Source: Begonia masoniana (taxonomy: Eukaryota; Streptophyta; Magnoliopsida; Cucurbitales; Begoniaceae). Taken from it: 64,000 nucleotides of DNA. Location: NCBI GenBank assembly GCA_022432975.1, contig CM039510.1, forward strand, positions 36,009,288 to 36,073,287, in the 5' to 3' direction. Shown here one piece after another: positions 36,090 through 47,133 of the stretch (its first letter is position 1; the number at the start of each line of letters is the position of its first letter). Made by a program: the position numbers and the translations under genes. The notes under the pieces were generated by a model. It did no database searches and had not been told where the DNA came from. It saw only the letters and a list, made by a program, of their open reading frames with translations.

Positions 36090-36730
36090 GATTTATCACG
36101 TGTACTCTACGTGACTCACTTATCATCGCCTAATAGAAGATATCTTCCGGTAGGCACGTGGGTTTCACATGTTCAATTAAAACATCGCCCAGTAGTGGAC
36201 ATCCACCGGTGAACACGAGTCAAACACGTGACTCTTTAAAATCTCACTAGATAAGAAACATCATCCGGTGAGCACGTGCATCGCATATGACTTATTAAAT
36301 CACACTCGGCCACTAAACGACAAACATCGTCTACATCATCCGGTGAATAACTACACTTCCTCCACCGGTCACTAGACGACAAAATAACATTTTTCCTCTT
36401 CCGGCGAAGAAATACTCTACATTATCCGGTCACTAGACGACAAACCATACTTTCATCATCCGGCAACTAAACACACTTCAACTCTCACATCATCCGGTCA
36501 CTAAACTGACAAGAAAACACTCACATCATCCGGTGAAGGAAATACACTTCATCCACCGGGCGCTAGACGACAAAATAACACTTACATCGCCCGGTATTGT
36601 AAATACCCGCATCATCCGGTGACTATACGACAAACGACTTAACCCTTATCGTCTGGCGAGCAAAACACTCGACATTACCGGATGACTAAAACACTCGACA
36701 TCATCCGATAGACTTAATCTTCACAGACTT
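36090..36730. repeat. Degenerate minisatellite, CATCATCCGGT core
   Basis: About 15 imperfect units built on CATCATCCGGTGACTA or CACTAGACGACAAA-type segments, irregular in spacing, within the 2.7-kb solo LTR. Confidence 0.75.
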
Positions 36731-37257
36731 CAAATTTCAATGACTTAACATTCATACGTATAGAAAATTAGAGACTCGTTCAGAATAAACGTAGCGGAAG
36801 ACTTCAGCAAAACAGACCATTCAATAATCCTTAAAATCATTTTTAGACTCTGAGGTTTAATCAATCAGATTCTAATCTCATTGTTAAAAGAAAACCTACT
36901 CTACTTAGACATCTGTTCAACATAAACTTCATTGACATACTATGAGCATAACCAGGGGTCTTAATCGCCTATCCAGCCTTGCACTGTCATTCTGAGCATT
37001 CTCCAGCTACCAGTCTTAAACTTCTTCATTAAACTTGGTGTCCTCACCTGTAAACTCTTCACCTACACCATAAGGTTTAACTATAAGCCTAATGCTTAGT
37101 AAGGAATGCATGCTGACAGACATACATGAGTGTACAAATTAAAGAAACATTAGTTCATAAATCTTTCTTCATTCATGCTCATTTTCATCATTTACTTAGC
37201 ATGTATTAAGGCAGGAAACGAGGGAGAAAGACAGGGGTACATAATCATTTGCCAGTC

Positions 37258-37525
37258 GGGCAATCATAGTAACGACTAGCTCGGCCTCCTCCGGCGGGAG
37301 GATTCGCGAACTGTCGTGCAGTATAAACTCGGCCTCCACCAGTGTGAGGATTCGCGAGTTTTTCCTGCCAATCTGGTCTCCACCAGTGGAAGATTCGCTT
37401 GGAAGATTCGCGAACCGTACTTATCATCAACTCGGCCTCCACCCGTGGGAGAATTCGCGAGCCATACTAATCATCAACTCGGCCTCCACCCGTGGGAGAA
37501 TTCGCGAGCCTTACTTAAGCCTTGT
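37258..37525. repeat. Tandem repeat, about 47 bp x 5
   Basis: Five units of the form ACTCGGCCTCCACCCGTGGG then AGAATTCGCGAGCCATACT. The last two are almost identical; the earlier ones are diverged. They lie within the solo LTR. Confidence 0.82.
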
Positions 37526-38506
37526 GAACATATCATAGTCATTTCCCCCGTTCTGCGCTTAATCATGCTTACATTTGTTTTTCATGTTCTTAACTTAATC
37601 ATAAACAAGCTCATAATGCATGGACGCGAATTTCACAGAGGAATGTCATACTATATGAACGAGTAAAAACATCATGTAACTTAACTTTTTCCTGCTCAAA
37701 TACTTCATATCATAGCAAACTACTAGTCATAATCATCAGACAAACATTTCAACAATTTTTCCTAGTATCCTTGCGGTGTAGGGCCCTAGTGGCCGGAAAT
37801 CTTAATACATCCACTTACCTGGTCTCCTTAGCAATCTGAACCTTTTCTCTTCAACTTATTCACCTAAAACATGTGCATTACAGTAGTTAAATCAAAATCC
37901 TAAAACTCTACTCATAAATCATCCTAGGATCTATTAGTTAAAGTCATTCCCGAGTTTCCTTAGTCTAATACTCAGTGTAGTCTGAAATCCCAAAAAACAA
38001 GACCGACAGATTCGATTATTGATTAATCTAAAATGTCCAGAATCGATTCGGGAAATAACACTACAACTCTCAGATTTTAGATATCCTTATTATTAGTCGG
38101 CCATTGGAAAAGTCCAAAACTACAATGTCAAGCAGAAGACAGGGCTAATCAACTAACATATAACTACATTGACAAACTCATACCTCGGGCGTAGAGTATC
38201 CAGGAAATGGCGGGGAAAATCGGTCGTCGAAGGGAGATTGCTGGCAGTCAGGGTGCGAGCTCGGGGAAGGAGAAATCGCCGAGAGTAGAAGATGTCGGCT
38301 ACAGTGGCTTGAGTATAATTTAAAACTTTTCCTTTTTCTTTATATACTGATCTCAACTTCCAATATTACAATATTGCCACTCAACCTAGTTTAAAACCCA
38401 CAAGTAATTAATTAAACTTGTCATAAAATTCTACACCGCGAAAATTAAATATTCATGACCGTTAATACAGTTAGGAAAATTACCTAGTCGTATCTCGGGT
38501 GTTACA

Positions 38507-39053
38507 CTCGTTGACTTTCTTCTCATTTCCTCGTTCAGAACACTACTTTTGACTACATTTATAGCCAAAACACCATCCGAGGCCGAGTTAGACAACGACA
38601 TTCTAAATGTCTCCCATGAGTCCGGAAAAGTCCCAAGAAGCATCAACCCTTGAACTTCTTCATCAAACTTCATTTTCATTTCAGCCAACTGATTGATAAT
38701 TCCTTGAAATGTATTCAAGTGATCGGTCATAGCTTTTCCGTTCTGCTACTTCAACCCTAGAAGCTGCTTGATCAAAAACAACTTGTTGTTACCAGTTTTC
38801 CGAGCGTACAACTCCTCAAGCTTTTTCCACAAGCTCTGAGCGTTCTTTTCCTCACTAACATGGTTGATGACGTTATCATCTACCCACTGCCGAATGTAGC
38901 CGCACACTTGACGATGACATAACTCTCATTCGACGTCAGATTTAGCTACTGGCTTCGTATCAGCAAACACGAGCAAATAATAGTCTTTCACGTAGAGAAG
39001 ATCCTCAATCTTCCATTTCCACACGTGATAGTTGGAGCCATTTAACGTAACCA
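38507..39053 (-). pseudogene. A3 gag N-terminal part
   Basis: From the ATG at 39053: N-G-S-N-Y-H-V-W-K-W-K-I-E-D-L-L-Y, K-L-F-L-I-K-Q-L-L, M-T-D-H-L-N-T-F-Q and D-S-W-E-T-F-R. Stops occur near 38928 and 38743. The frame breaks at 38507, where the solo LTR begins. Confidence 0.78.
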
Positions 39054-39868
39054 TCCGACTCGGGTTACTCTCTATGACTCCCACAAATTATCAGAATAAA
39101 TCCACAAATTCGCCCAACAAATCATAGATAATATATCTGAATCAATATCCTTGACCAAACCTTTGGAATAAATTCTCTAAAAAATTCTGAATCGATAAAG
39201 CAGCCTCAAAATGAAGAATTTTAACTACTAAAATCTCCCAAATTTCAACTTCCCAACAAAACCGATATTTTTGCACCCCAAAAATATCACAAAGACTTGT
39301 ACTTGTTCTGTTTGTCCTTGAATAAACAAAGAAAATGAATGGAACCGTGAGGTTGAACGAGTGATAGCGGTCGGCGTTCTTTTCCTCCTCGGTAGCGCAG
39401 CGAGGATCTTTCTCCTCGAACGCGAGCAATGATGGCAGATCGGCAATGGCGGTTTCCTCTTCTCGTCGGTGCTTTTAGCGGCAGCGCACAATCACGCTTT
39501 ACACCTGAAAAACCGAAGCTTCTCTTCCTCGGTTTTCCTCTGCTTGCATTTCTTGACCGAACGCTGACCAAGTATTCTGCACGGTGGGTTTCTCTTCTTC
39601 CTTTGCGAAGAAGAGAACAATGACGTGGGAAAGAGATTTCCCCTTCATCCACGACGGACAGCGGTTTCTTTTCTCTTCACAGAAAAACTTCTCTCTCCTG
39701 TTGCTGCTCCTCTGTATAGTCGTTGGAGTCCCTTGTTGCTCGCAGCGGCAACGACACTCAGTCTCTGATTCACAGCACCCAAAGCACCCCCTGAATACTC
39801 TCTCTGTTTTCTGCTTCACGTGACGAAGACAAACCTCTTCTATGTTCTTCACAAAGGCTCTGATAAGA
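39054..39868 (-). other. A3 leader
   Basis: Non-coding leader, GC-rich at 39340-39780 and similar in parts to the remnant at 13000-13200. Open frames in several directions here are not supported as genes. At its outer end GGCTCTGATA (39853-39862) faces TATCAGAGC (39870-39878), a short inverted repeat. Confidence 0.6.
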
Positions 39869-39869
39869 A

Positions 39870-40424
39870 CTAGTATCAGAGCAATCCTTGAAGTTCTTCA
39901 AGCAGATTATTGCTTTCCCTCTTGGGGGTCTTGCAAAAAGAAAGAGGAAAAGATGTGTATGCAAGTGGGTCATGCAAATATAAGCAGATGCATTATTCTT
40001 TTGACCACAGATTTGACATTCTCTGCAACTGTGTGAAATGAGAAAAAGGGGGTGCTGTGGGTGGAAGGAGTTATTTTGGATTTTCTGGGGTAGATCTTGG
40101 CAAGATTTATGGAGACGAAATCTGCATATGTAGTTAGATATTGATTTTGAGCAGACAAAACAATAACGGAGAGATGTTTGTCGATGCCATATCGAAACAA
40201 GTCTGTCTCTCCATTCCACTCGGAAACAAATCTTCTTTTCTGATCAACAGAAACAGCACACGTAGTATGAAGGTCAAAGTTGCAAAAAGAACACGGTAAA
40301 AATACCCATTACCACATTCGTTGCAGACGCCGCAGTAGTATCTTCTCAGAGAATGAGAATGATAGAGAAAAGAGAGAGGGTGTTGAGGATGGAAAGGATA
40401 AAGGTGAAAATCGCAGGTGAAACA
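39870..40424 (-). pseudogene. DC1-domain gene, middle part
   Basis: Reading from 40424 down, the minus strand gives F-T-C-D-F-H-L-Y-P-F-H-P-Q-H-P-L, then Y-Y-C-G-V-C-N-E-C-G-N-G-Y-F-Y-R, both classic DC1 motifs. One missing base near 40293 shifts the frame; C-N-F-D-L-H-T-T-C-A-V continues in the next frame. A second shift near 40160 precedes C-R-F-R-L-H-K-S-C-Q-D-L-P and H-P-Q-H-P-L-F-L. It is broken on the right by copia D and on the left by A3. Confidence 0.85.
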
Positions 40425-40650
40425 TGAAACGATTTCACTGCCATAGAGGTTTGGTTTCTGGTGAGCAGGATGAGGAAGAAGGGAAGAACAGGTGATAGAG
40501 AGAGAGATTGACATTTGAGAAAAACTGATTTCCCTATTGTATTTCAAATCAACTGCAGTATGTTTACGTATATCAAGAATGTATAACTAAAACTTCTAAA
40601 TCAACTATACACTTCTAACTATGCACTTCTAACTCAATCATACATTAATA
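40425..40650 (-). repeat. D 3' LTR
   Basis: 226 bp, similar throughout to 44815-45030. It carries an extra short AACTATGCACTTCTAACT-type duplication near 40615-40640. Confidence 0.88.
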
Positions 40651-40659
40651 TCTCCCCTC

Positions 40660-41999
40660 AAGATCAAGGTAAGAGACCAAAGATCTTGGATACAAAAAGT
40701 TGAAACTTGGAGGGAGGAAGTGGCTTTGTGAGTGCATCGACTAGTTAGTTGTCAGAAGGTGTAAACTGGATATGTAACATTTTTTTCTATACTTTCTAGC
40801 GAACAAAATGATAATCAATCTCGACATACTTAGATTTTGAGTTGAGTACTAGATTAGAAGCTAGGTACGTGGTACTCAAATTGTCACACAGAATAAAGGG
40901 TAAGGACGGACAGGTAATACCCAACTCGCTTAATAAGGGTTGAAGCTAGAATACTTCAGCAGCACCATTAGCAGGTCAAATTGCAAGTATCAGAGGGAAA
41001 AAAAAGAAATACCTAGAGACGATGTGCCTTTAAGATATCTCAAGATGCGCTTGACGGCTTACCACTGAATGTCTGAAGGCGCATGCATAAATTGAGAGAC
41101 TTTGTTGACCGCAAAGGCAATATCTAGTCTGGTCAAACATCAGTATTGTAACCCACCTACAATACTGCGGTAGAGATAGCCATCATGCAATGGTGTACCA
41201 AATTTTTGTGATAATATAGGTCCAGCAACCATTGGAGTAGGGACCGATTTGTAAGTTTCCATATTTGCCCTAGTGCAGTAAGTCGGAAATGTAGTTGGAT
41301 TGTGAAAAGCTAATACCTGTTGAAGTACGAGTGACTGAAATTCCCAAGAAGAATGATAGAAGTCCAAGGTCACAGACTTTAAATTTAGAATGTAGGTAGG
41401 TAAACAAGTAATCCATCTGGACATCTTAGTTGCTTGTCAGGATAATATAATCGACATACACTAGCATTATCATGATGAATGAGCTTGCACGATAAACAAA
41501 TAAGGAAGAATCTATTTTGGAAGCAGAAAAACCCCACGATATAAGAGCATTATGGAGCTTGGTATACCATGCACGAGGAGATTACTTCAGACCATAGAGA
41601 GCCTTATGTAGTAAACACACAACCGATGGATGAAGTGGAGCTGAGAAAACCAGAAGGTTGCTGCATAAACACAGTCTCAGATAGCTCCCCATGAAGAAAG
41701 GCTTTGCTAATATCAAGTTGTCTGATATTCCAACCATAAGAAATGACCAAGGATAGAGTGGTGCGAATCGAAGTTGGTTTGACAACCGGACTAAAATTCT
41801 CATCATAATCTACCTCTTCTGTCTGATCATACCCTTTGGCTACTAATCGAGCCTCATACCTGCTGATTGTACCATTGGAGTTAAGTTTGAGCTTAAACAC
41901 CCACTTACAGCCAAAGATTTTTGCTCCTCGAGGAACAGAAACTAATGTCCAAGTGTGTGTCTCATGGAGTGCTAATATTTCATCTTTTATAGCAGTCAA
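40660..41999 (-). pseudogene. D reverse transcriptase and RNase H
   Basis: From 41999: E-I-L-A-L-H-E-T-H-T-W-T-L-V, G-C-K-W-V-F-K-L-K, Y-E-A-R-L-V-A-K-G-Y-D-Q, R-Q-L-D-I-S-K-A-F-L-H-G, then a frameshift near 41640. The catalytic box near 41450 reads Y-V-D-Y instead of Y-V-D-D. S-V-P-T-P-M and S-I-V-G-G-L-Q-Y lie at 41140-41250, followed by decayed RNase H. Stops are frequent toward the 3' end. Confidence 0.83.
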
Positions 42000-43200
42000 C
42001 CACTGTGGATGTTTGGAGGCTTGAAGGCTTGAAGGAAAGTTTTGGGTTCGATAAGGTGTTGAGCGGAAAAGGCCTTGGGTCGAAAGATACCATCTTTTAC
42101 TCGAGTCCTCATGGGTTGTTCATTTATTGGAGGTGGTCGCGGTGCATAAGGTGGTAAGGTCATTTGAGGAGTAGAAGGAGTGAGTTGAGGTGTGACGATG
42201 AGAGGTGATGGTGATTGGGTAGATTGGGGAGGAATGGTTGTTAGTGGTGGTGAAGAGGTAGGTGTACTTATTTGAGAAGGGCGAGGGGAAGCTGTAAAAA
42301 AAGATGGAGGGGAAACTGATGAAATTGATGAGAAAAATGTGGGTAGTGGTAAGCTGGATGTGGAGAAATTGGAGAAAGAAAAGCTAGACTCGACGAAAGT
42401 GACGTGTCGAGAGATATTGATTTTGGTGGAATAAGGGTCGAAACAAATGTAACCTTTGTGGTGGTTGCTAGGTCCTAGATAGACACAGAGTAGGGAACAA
42501 GGCTGTAATTTGTGTTTGTTGAACGGTCGAAGTAAAGGAAAACACAAACAGTCAAACACACGAAGCGATGAGTAGTTAGGAGTAGATTGGAAAAGACATT
42601 CAAAAGGGGATTTGTGTGCTAGAATAGTTGTAGGTAATGAGTTGATTAGGTTAGTGGCTCTTGTAAAGGCAAGAGGCCAGAATTGTTAAGGAACTGAAGA
42701 ATAAAATAATAGTGCAAGTCCAGTCTCAACAAGATGATGATTTTTTAGTTCAACACGACTGTTTTGATTTGGAGTGTAGGGACAAGATATACAGTGATGA
42801 ATGCCTAGAGGCTGAAACAAAGGAGATAGAGATTGGAATTCATCACCCTCATCAGATTGAACACTTTTATGTTAATTCCAAATTGAGTGAGAATAAATTT
42901 ATGGAAATGAACAAAAACTTGGTAAACTTCACTTTTTTGTTTTAATGGAAATAACCAACTGAACCGACTACAATCATCCACAAAGAGAACAAAATAACGC
43001 ACACCAGTTATAAAATGTATAGGGGATGGACCTCAAACATCACTGTGTACAATATCAAAAGGAAAATGTGCATTAGAACTTGAAACTTGAAACGGTAAAC
43101 AATGAGTTTTACTCATCGAACACGAAACACAGAATTTATGCAGTTGTGACTGTGACACTAGAAGATTACACAATTGTAGGACACGCCGCAAAACAGGAGA
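41996..43200 (-). pseudogene. D integrase
   Basis: An integrase core fragment (Y-F-V-L-F-V-D-D-C-S-R-F-S-W) lies at 42805-43002. The C-terminal part and linker are at 41996-42559 (V-Y-L-G-P-S-N-H-H-K-G-Y-I-C-F-D, then a long proline/serine/threonine-rich linker). Frame breaks and stops separate the pieces. Confidence 0.78.
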
Positions 43201-43211
43201 TGATGGATGTC

Positions 43212-44814
43212 CTAATCGATAATGCTAAAACGAAGAAAGATTACTGACCGAGGAAGAGAGGCGAGTATGAAGAGCCCAAACCAGATAGAGTGGTAGAGCA
43301 TGGTAAAGTCCATTAACGAGCGAACTCCAGAATAGAGTCTGGTGAGATTGTTTGTCCTTGACACAAAAAAAGTCGGGTGAAACTCGACATACACAGAATT
43401 GTCCTTGCACAATTTTTGAACACTGATCAAATTATGAGATAAATGTGGAGATTGGTAGACAATATTTAATTTGAGAGGCCGGAAGGGAGAAGGAATAACT
43501 ACAGAACCAATGTTTGAGATGGGAAGTAAATTACCGTCTGCAGTTGCAATTTGTGATGTTCCAGTGCACGGATGAGGGTGTTGGAGGATAGAGGCATGAG
43601 GAGTGAGATGGTGGGTGGCACCGGAATCCATCAGCCATAGAGCGGCAGAGGGATTTTGGAGCGGTGTTGGCAGGATCCCAATGCTGGAGGGGTGAGAAGG
43701 TTTGCCGGTCAGGAAGGAAGGCAGGGAAGCGTAAAAGGCTAGAGGCTGGAATTCAAAAAGGGTATGAGTTTGTTGGTAGGAGGGAAAAGGATGGTTTTGG
43801 TTCGGGTTGGGCGGATGATAGGTTTGGTTGGTCAGGTGAGCTGCTGGATTGAAATAGGGAGGTTGGGCTGGGGCAGTGGGTTGATATATAAGGTTAAGTC
43901 TCTGATAACATGTAGGTGCAGAATGACCCAATTTTTGGCATATCTAGCACCGGGCTTTGAAGGTTTTATTTGGCTTGTTCCACGCCAATGGTGAGGATTC
44001 TGGTTGTTCTGATGAAAACGTGATGAGGAGTTTGGCCTGAAGGGAATGGACGGTGGTGGCCGAGAGTTCTAATCTGAGTGAGAGGGACAAAAGTGTGCAG
44101 CGTGCGCTTGAATCTGGCTCGACGAGGAAAGAAGAACAGCCGAATTTTGTTTTTCTAGACGAAAATCAAAAGTCTAGTAAGAGACTGTGAATCTCTTCTA
44201 GTAGAGGTTGGTCCAGCTGATTTGTAATGGAAACAGCGAAGGCATCATACTCGCTTCTAAGGCCCCTCAAAATATAGAAGCCGATCCCGGTAAGACACTG
44301 GCTCTCCAATCTCTGCCAATGTATTGAATAAGTTCGTAACTTTCTGAATATACGCTGTAAACCCTCTTTTGAAACAAAGTGCAACTGACTTCAGAGTTCT
44401 ATGATTCTCGCCAGTGAGGAAGAAGAGAAGACACAAGCTAGAGCTCCCTAGGCTTCACTGGCTTTGGTGAAGGATACAATTTGTGGGAACAAATCTTCAA
44501 AAATAGATGCAAAAATCCAACTCAGAACGAGCATTTTATACCTCTCTCAGGTACTGAAATATGTATTAATCTGGGATGAGAGTGAGTCAAGGAATTGGGA
44601 GGTGGGTAAAGAGAACCATCCAGAATTTTATTGATGTCATTCGCAGTGGCGACATGGAGAAGCCGTGCTTTCTAGATGAGATAATTGGTGTTACTGAGTT
44701 TGATGGTTAAAGTTTGATGAGCAGAGGGAAAGGGAGGTAATGAGATAGAGGGAGCTGCTGAAGGGGAAGAAACAGTTGAGCTAGAAGAAGACATCTATTT
44801 TGGCTTTAATACCA
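43212..44814 (-). pseudogene. D gag and protease
   Basis: Gag remnants: the residues around 44750 carry S-S-S-S-T-V-S-S-P near the start, and G-L-R-S-E-Y-D-A-F-A lies at 44166-44384. A long frame at 43212-43931 has a partial knuckle (G-H-S-A-P-T-C-Y), a Q/P-rich stretch and the protease W-L-M-D-S-G-A-T-H-H-L-T with its active site intact. Stops break the rest. Confidence 0.8.
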
Positions 44815-45030
44815 TGAAACAATTTCACTGCCATAGAGGTTTGGTTTCTGGTGAACATGATGAGGAAGAATGGAGGAACAGGTGATAGAAAGAGAGAGAG
44901 ATTGATAGAGGAGAAAAAATGATTTCTCTTTTGTATTTCAAATCAACAGCAGTATGTTTACATATATCAAGAAGGTATAACTAAAATTTCTAAATCAACT
45001 ATACACTTCTAATTCAACCATACATTAACA
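44815..45030 (-). repeat. D 5' LTR
   Basis: 216 bp, ends TGAAAC...TTAACA as read on the plus strand. The primer site lies immediately to its left. Confidence 0.88.
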
Positions 45031-45155
45031 AAATAGCTGTATCTAGTGCCACATATATGATTCTTGCAGCCCCAACAACGAACAAGTTCATCACTTTCTG
45101 TCTCTCCATCAATGAAGAACAACAAATGCTCATGGCTATTGTGATGAAGCTCCAT
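45031..45155 (-). pseudogene. DC1-domain gene, N-terminal part
   Basis: The ATG at 45155 begins M-E-L-H-H-N-S-H-E-H-L-L-F-F, then E-L-V-R-C-W-G-C-K-N, the usual opening of a plant DC1 protein. The frame leads straight to copia D's insertion point. With D and one 5-bp duplication removed, T-R-Y-S joins C-F-T-C-D-F-H in frame, giving a complete DC1 motif. Confidence 0.85.
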
Positions 45156-46050
45156 TGATTATTCTCTGCTACAGCTGATCCAAAGATAATGGTTTGGGAT
45201 GATGATAATCGTAGCTCTCCTACGTCCCACCCCGGCGGGGGGCTCTGTCTCTTGGTCTCTTGCTTCGAGGTTTGATAGTTTCAAAAAATGGAGCACCATG
45301 TTTCTTTCATCACTACTTTCCCTAGAGTGGTTGAGAAAATAAATAATTTTTTCCTTGTAATTACGTAAGAGATGATCTAACAATAAAATAATGGAAGCAC
45401 CTTTCCATCAATCAATAAAATTATATTATTTTAATAAAATGAAATAAATGATAAACTATGTCTATTCCTCCAGCTTTTCCTTTCCTTTCCTTCAATGGTA
45501 GAAGAACCGAGTGTAGAGAGAGAAAAACAACTCACGTTTATAAAAAAACTATGAGATTCCCTACAACATTGTAGTGGCATCCATACTTTTTAGTGATAAA
45601 AAAAAAAAAAAACTCACGAGTTTCTTTACTTTTTCCCTTGGACGCAGCCTAGGCTTTGTATGTCGAGCTGGGTCTTGCCTTGTTCTCTCCAAGATAATGA
45701 CTCTCCTTTTTTGTGTGTTCATGATTTCATGTGTGGATAAAACCAAGCCAAATATATAAAAACCTACTTTAACCGACCAAAATTGAATGAAATGCTAGTT
45801 CTAACTAACAACCAAAATTTCCATGATATTGAAAAAAACAACTTGTTTTCGTTAAGGTTCCTGAGTAAGTCAACTTGTTTCCAGTTTTAATTTGTAAACA
45901 CTTTCTTCTTTATGGTCTAGTCTCGCTGAAAAACAAATCCAAATAGAACCTAACCATCCATGTGGTTTTAAGAAATTGTGTGAAATCATCTTTAATTATA
46001 ATTTTCAAATTTTTGTACAATTATCCTGACACGAACTGAAGTCGGAGAGT
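45156..46050. other. Upstream region of the DC1 gene
   Basis: Non-coding. It should include the old promoter of the minus-strand DC1 gene. An A run lies at 45598-45612. No element is recognised, and the open frames here are short and unsupported. Confidence 0.5.
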
Positions 46051-46058
46051 GATGAGAC

Positions 46059-46145
46059 TAGGGGTGTGCAAAATCGAACCGAAACCGGTGAAATCGGTTC
46101 TACTCCAAAACCGAACCGAACCGAACCAAAAAATGAACATCCCTA
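46059..46145. mobile_element. hAT-like MITE, 87 bp
   Basis: Terminal inverted repeats TAGGGGTGTGCA and TGAACATCCCTA enclose AACCGAACCGAACC-type sequence. The flanking 8-bp duplications are GATGAGAC (46051-46058) and GACGAGAC (46146-46153), one mismatch. An 8-bp duplication and TAGGGGTG ends are typical of hAT-derived MITEs. Confidence 0.8.
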
Positions 46146-46153
46146 GACGAGAC

Positions 46154-46748
46154 CGACAGACTCTCGAAGGAAAGTTGGGTGCACTTAAAACTTTTAGCTC
46201 ATTACTTAGACTTTGAGATTAATTAAACACTTAAAATGTCTTATCTCACAATCGATTGGCCTAGAGCCCATTTGGAGCTGCTATTAAAGGAGTTAAAAGT
46301 GATTAAATAAATTATAAATAGTTAATATATTACATTAATTATATCGATCTTTATTTTAAACTTCAACAAATATGTTTGGATAGTAGAATGAGAGAATAAA
46401 CCTATAATTATTCTTTTACAAATCATGCTTTTTCTATCAAACTTTAAGATCTAACAATGTTCTTTTTTATAAATTTCTTTCATTTGTAATTATTTCTACT
46501 CGTGCTTTGATAATACCCATTTTATCACGGAGCTTGTTAACATGTGTTTGTAGATTCATCACATATTTCGCACGCTTTGAATTTCTAAGTCAACTTCTTA
46601 AACTACTCCACGAAATGTTATGGCAAAAAACACTTTCTTACCACAATCAAAGCTAGAGTTAGTATACTCAACGTATAAAATTTATTTATTAGTTTGACTG
46701 TTTTTTTATAGAAGTTTACATGCATAAATGTCAAATCAGTTTATACAG
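46154..46748. other. Non-coding, AT-rich
   Basis: Nothing recognisable seen. Confidence 0.5.
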
Positions 46749-47133
46749 TGATGCGAACCTCGGATCGAAAGGACCCGAGTCCAAACAATAATGCGGAATA
46801 ATTCACAAAAATGCCTTAGATTCAAGAAAATTAAGAAACTTGACTCCAATCGAACATTGTTGATGGAACTAGAGTTATCAAATAACAGAGTTTAACCCAA
46901 ACTAAATATGTTGGTTGAATCGAAACTATCAAATAAGATGAGCTTGACCCGAATCAAACTTGTTGGTTGAACCAAAACTATCAAGTTTGATCTTTCAAGT
47001 CAATACTTGAAGAAGATCGTATTCTTTGTAAAGAAATAAAGAGAAGACTCTTTCAACATGTAAAAAGCTAATTTTCATTAATCATCAAACTTCTAAAACA
47101 AAGTCCAACTCATATGTTTAAATAGACAAAATA

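Larger units (their letters stand above)
35791..38506 (-). mobile_element. Solo LTR, 2.7 kb (gypsy-like), inside A3
   Basis: Begins TGTCACGACCCCGATGGG and ends CTCGGGTGTTACA, so on the minus strand it starts TGTAACACCCG. It is flanked by CTCGT (35786-35790 and 38507-38511). There is no coding domain, primer site or second LTR inside. Ends and layout resemble the LTR at 47134-49265 in the opposite orientation, including a block around TAGGGCCCTA. It is best read as what remains after recombination between the two LTRs of a gypsy element. Confidence 0.82.
34690..39868 (-). mobile_element. A3: decayed A-family copia, split by a solo LTR
   Basis: Protease and tail lie at 34738-35523, the zinc knuckle at about 35640-35680, and gag at 38507-39053. 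A solo LTR (35791-38506) interrupts gag just before the knuckle. Removing it and one CTCGT copy restores the order gag-knuckle-protease seen in A2. The leader (39054-39868) ends in a primer-site-like GGCTCTGATA at 39853-39862. No LTR is recognisable at either end, so the boundaries are approximate. It separates the two larger DC1 pieces. Confidence 0.72.
40425..45030 (-). mobile_element. D: Ty1/copia element inserted in the DC1 gene
   Basis: 4.6 kb, minus strand, with short LTRs (40425-40650 and 44815-45030). Internal order is gag, protease, integrase, reverse transcriptase, RNase H. The primer site is at 44802-44814 (minus TGGTATTAAAGCC) and the polypurine tract at 40651-40659 (minus GAGGGGAGA). 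The target duplication is AAACA (40420-40424) and AAATA (45031-45035), one mismatch. Removing the element and one copy restores a DC1 reading frame across the join. Confidence 0.88.

Noticed and set aside
39142..39852. Open frames in the GC-rich stretch left of the DC1 piece
   Set aside because: This is the leader of A3; similar leaders in A2 and A4 give equally random frames.
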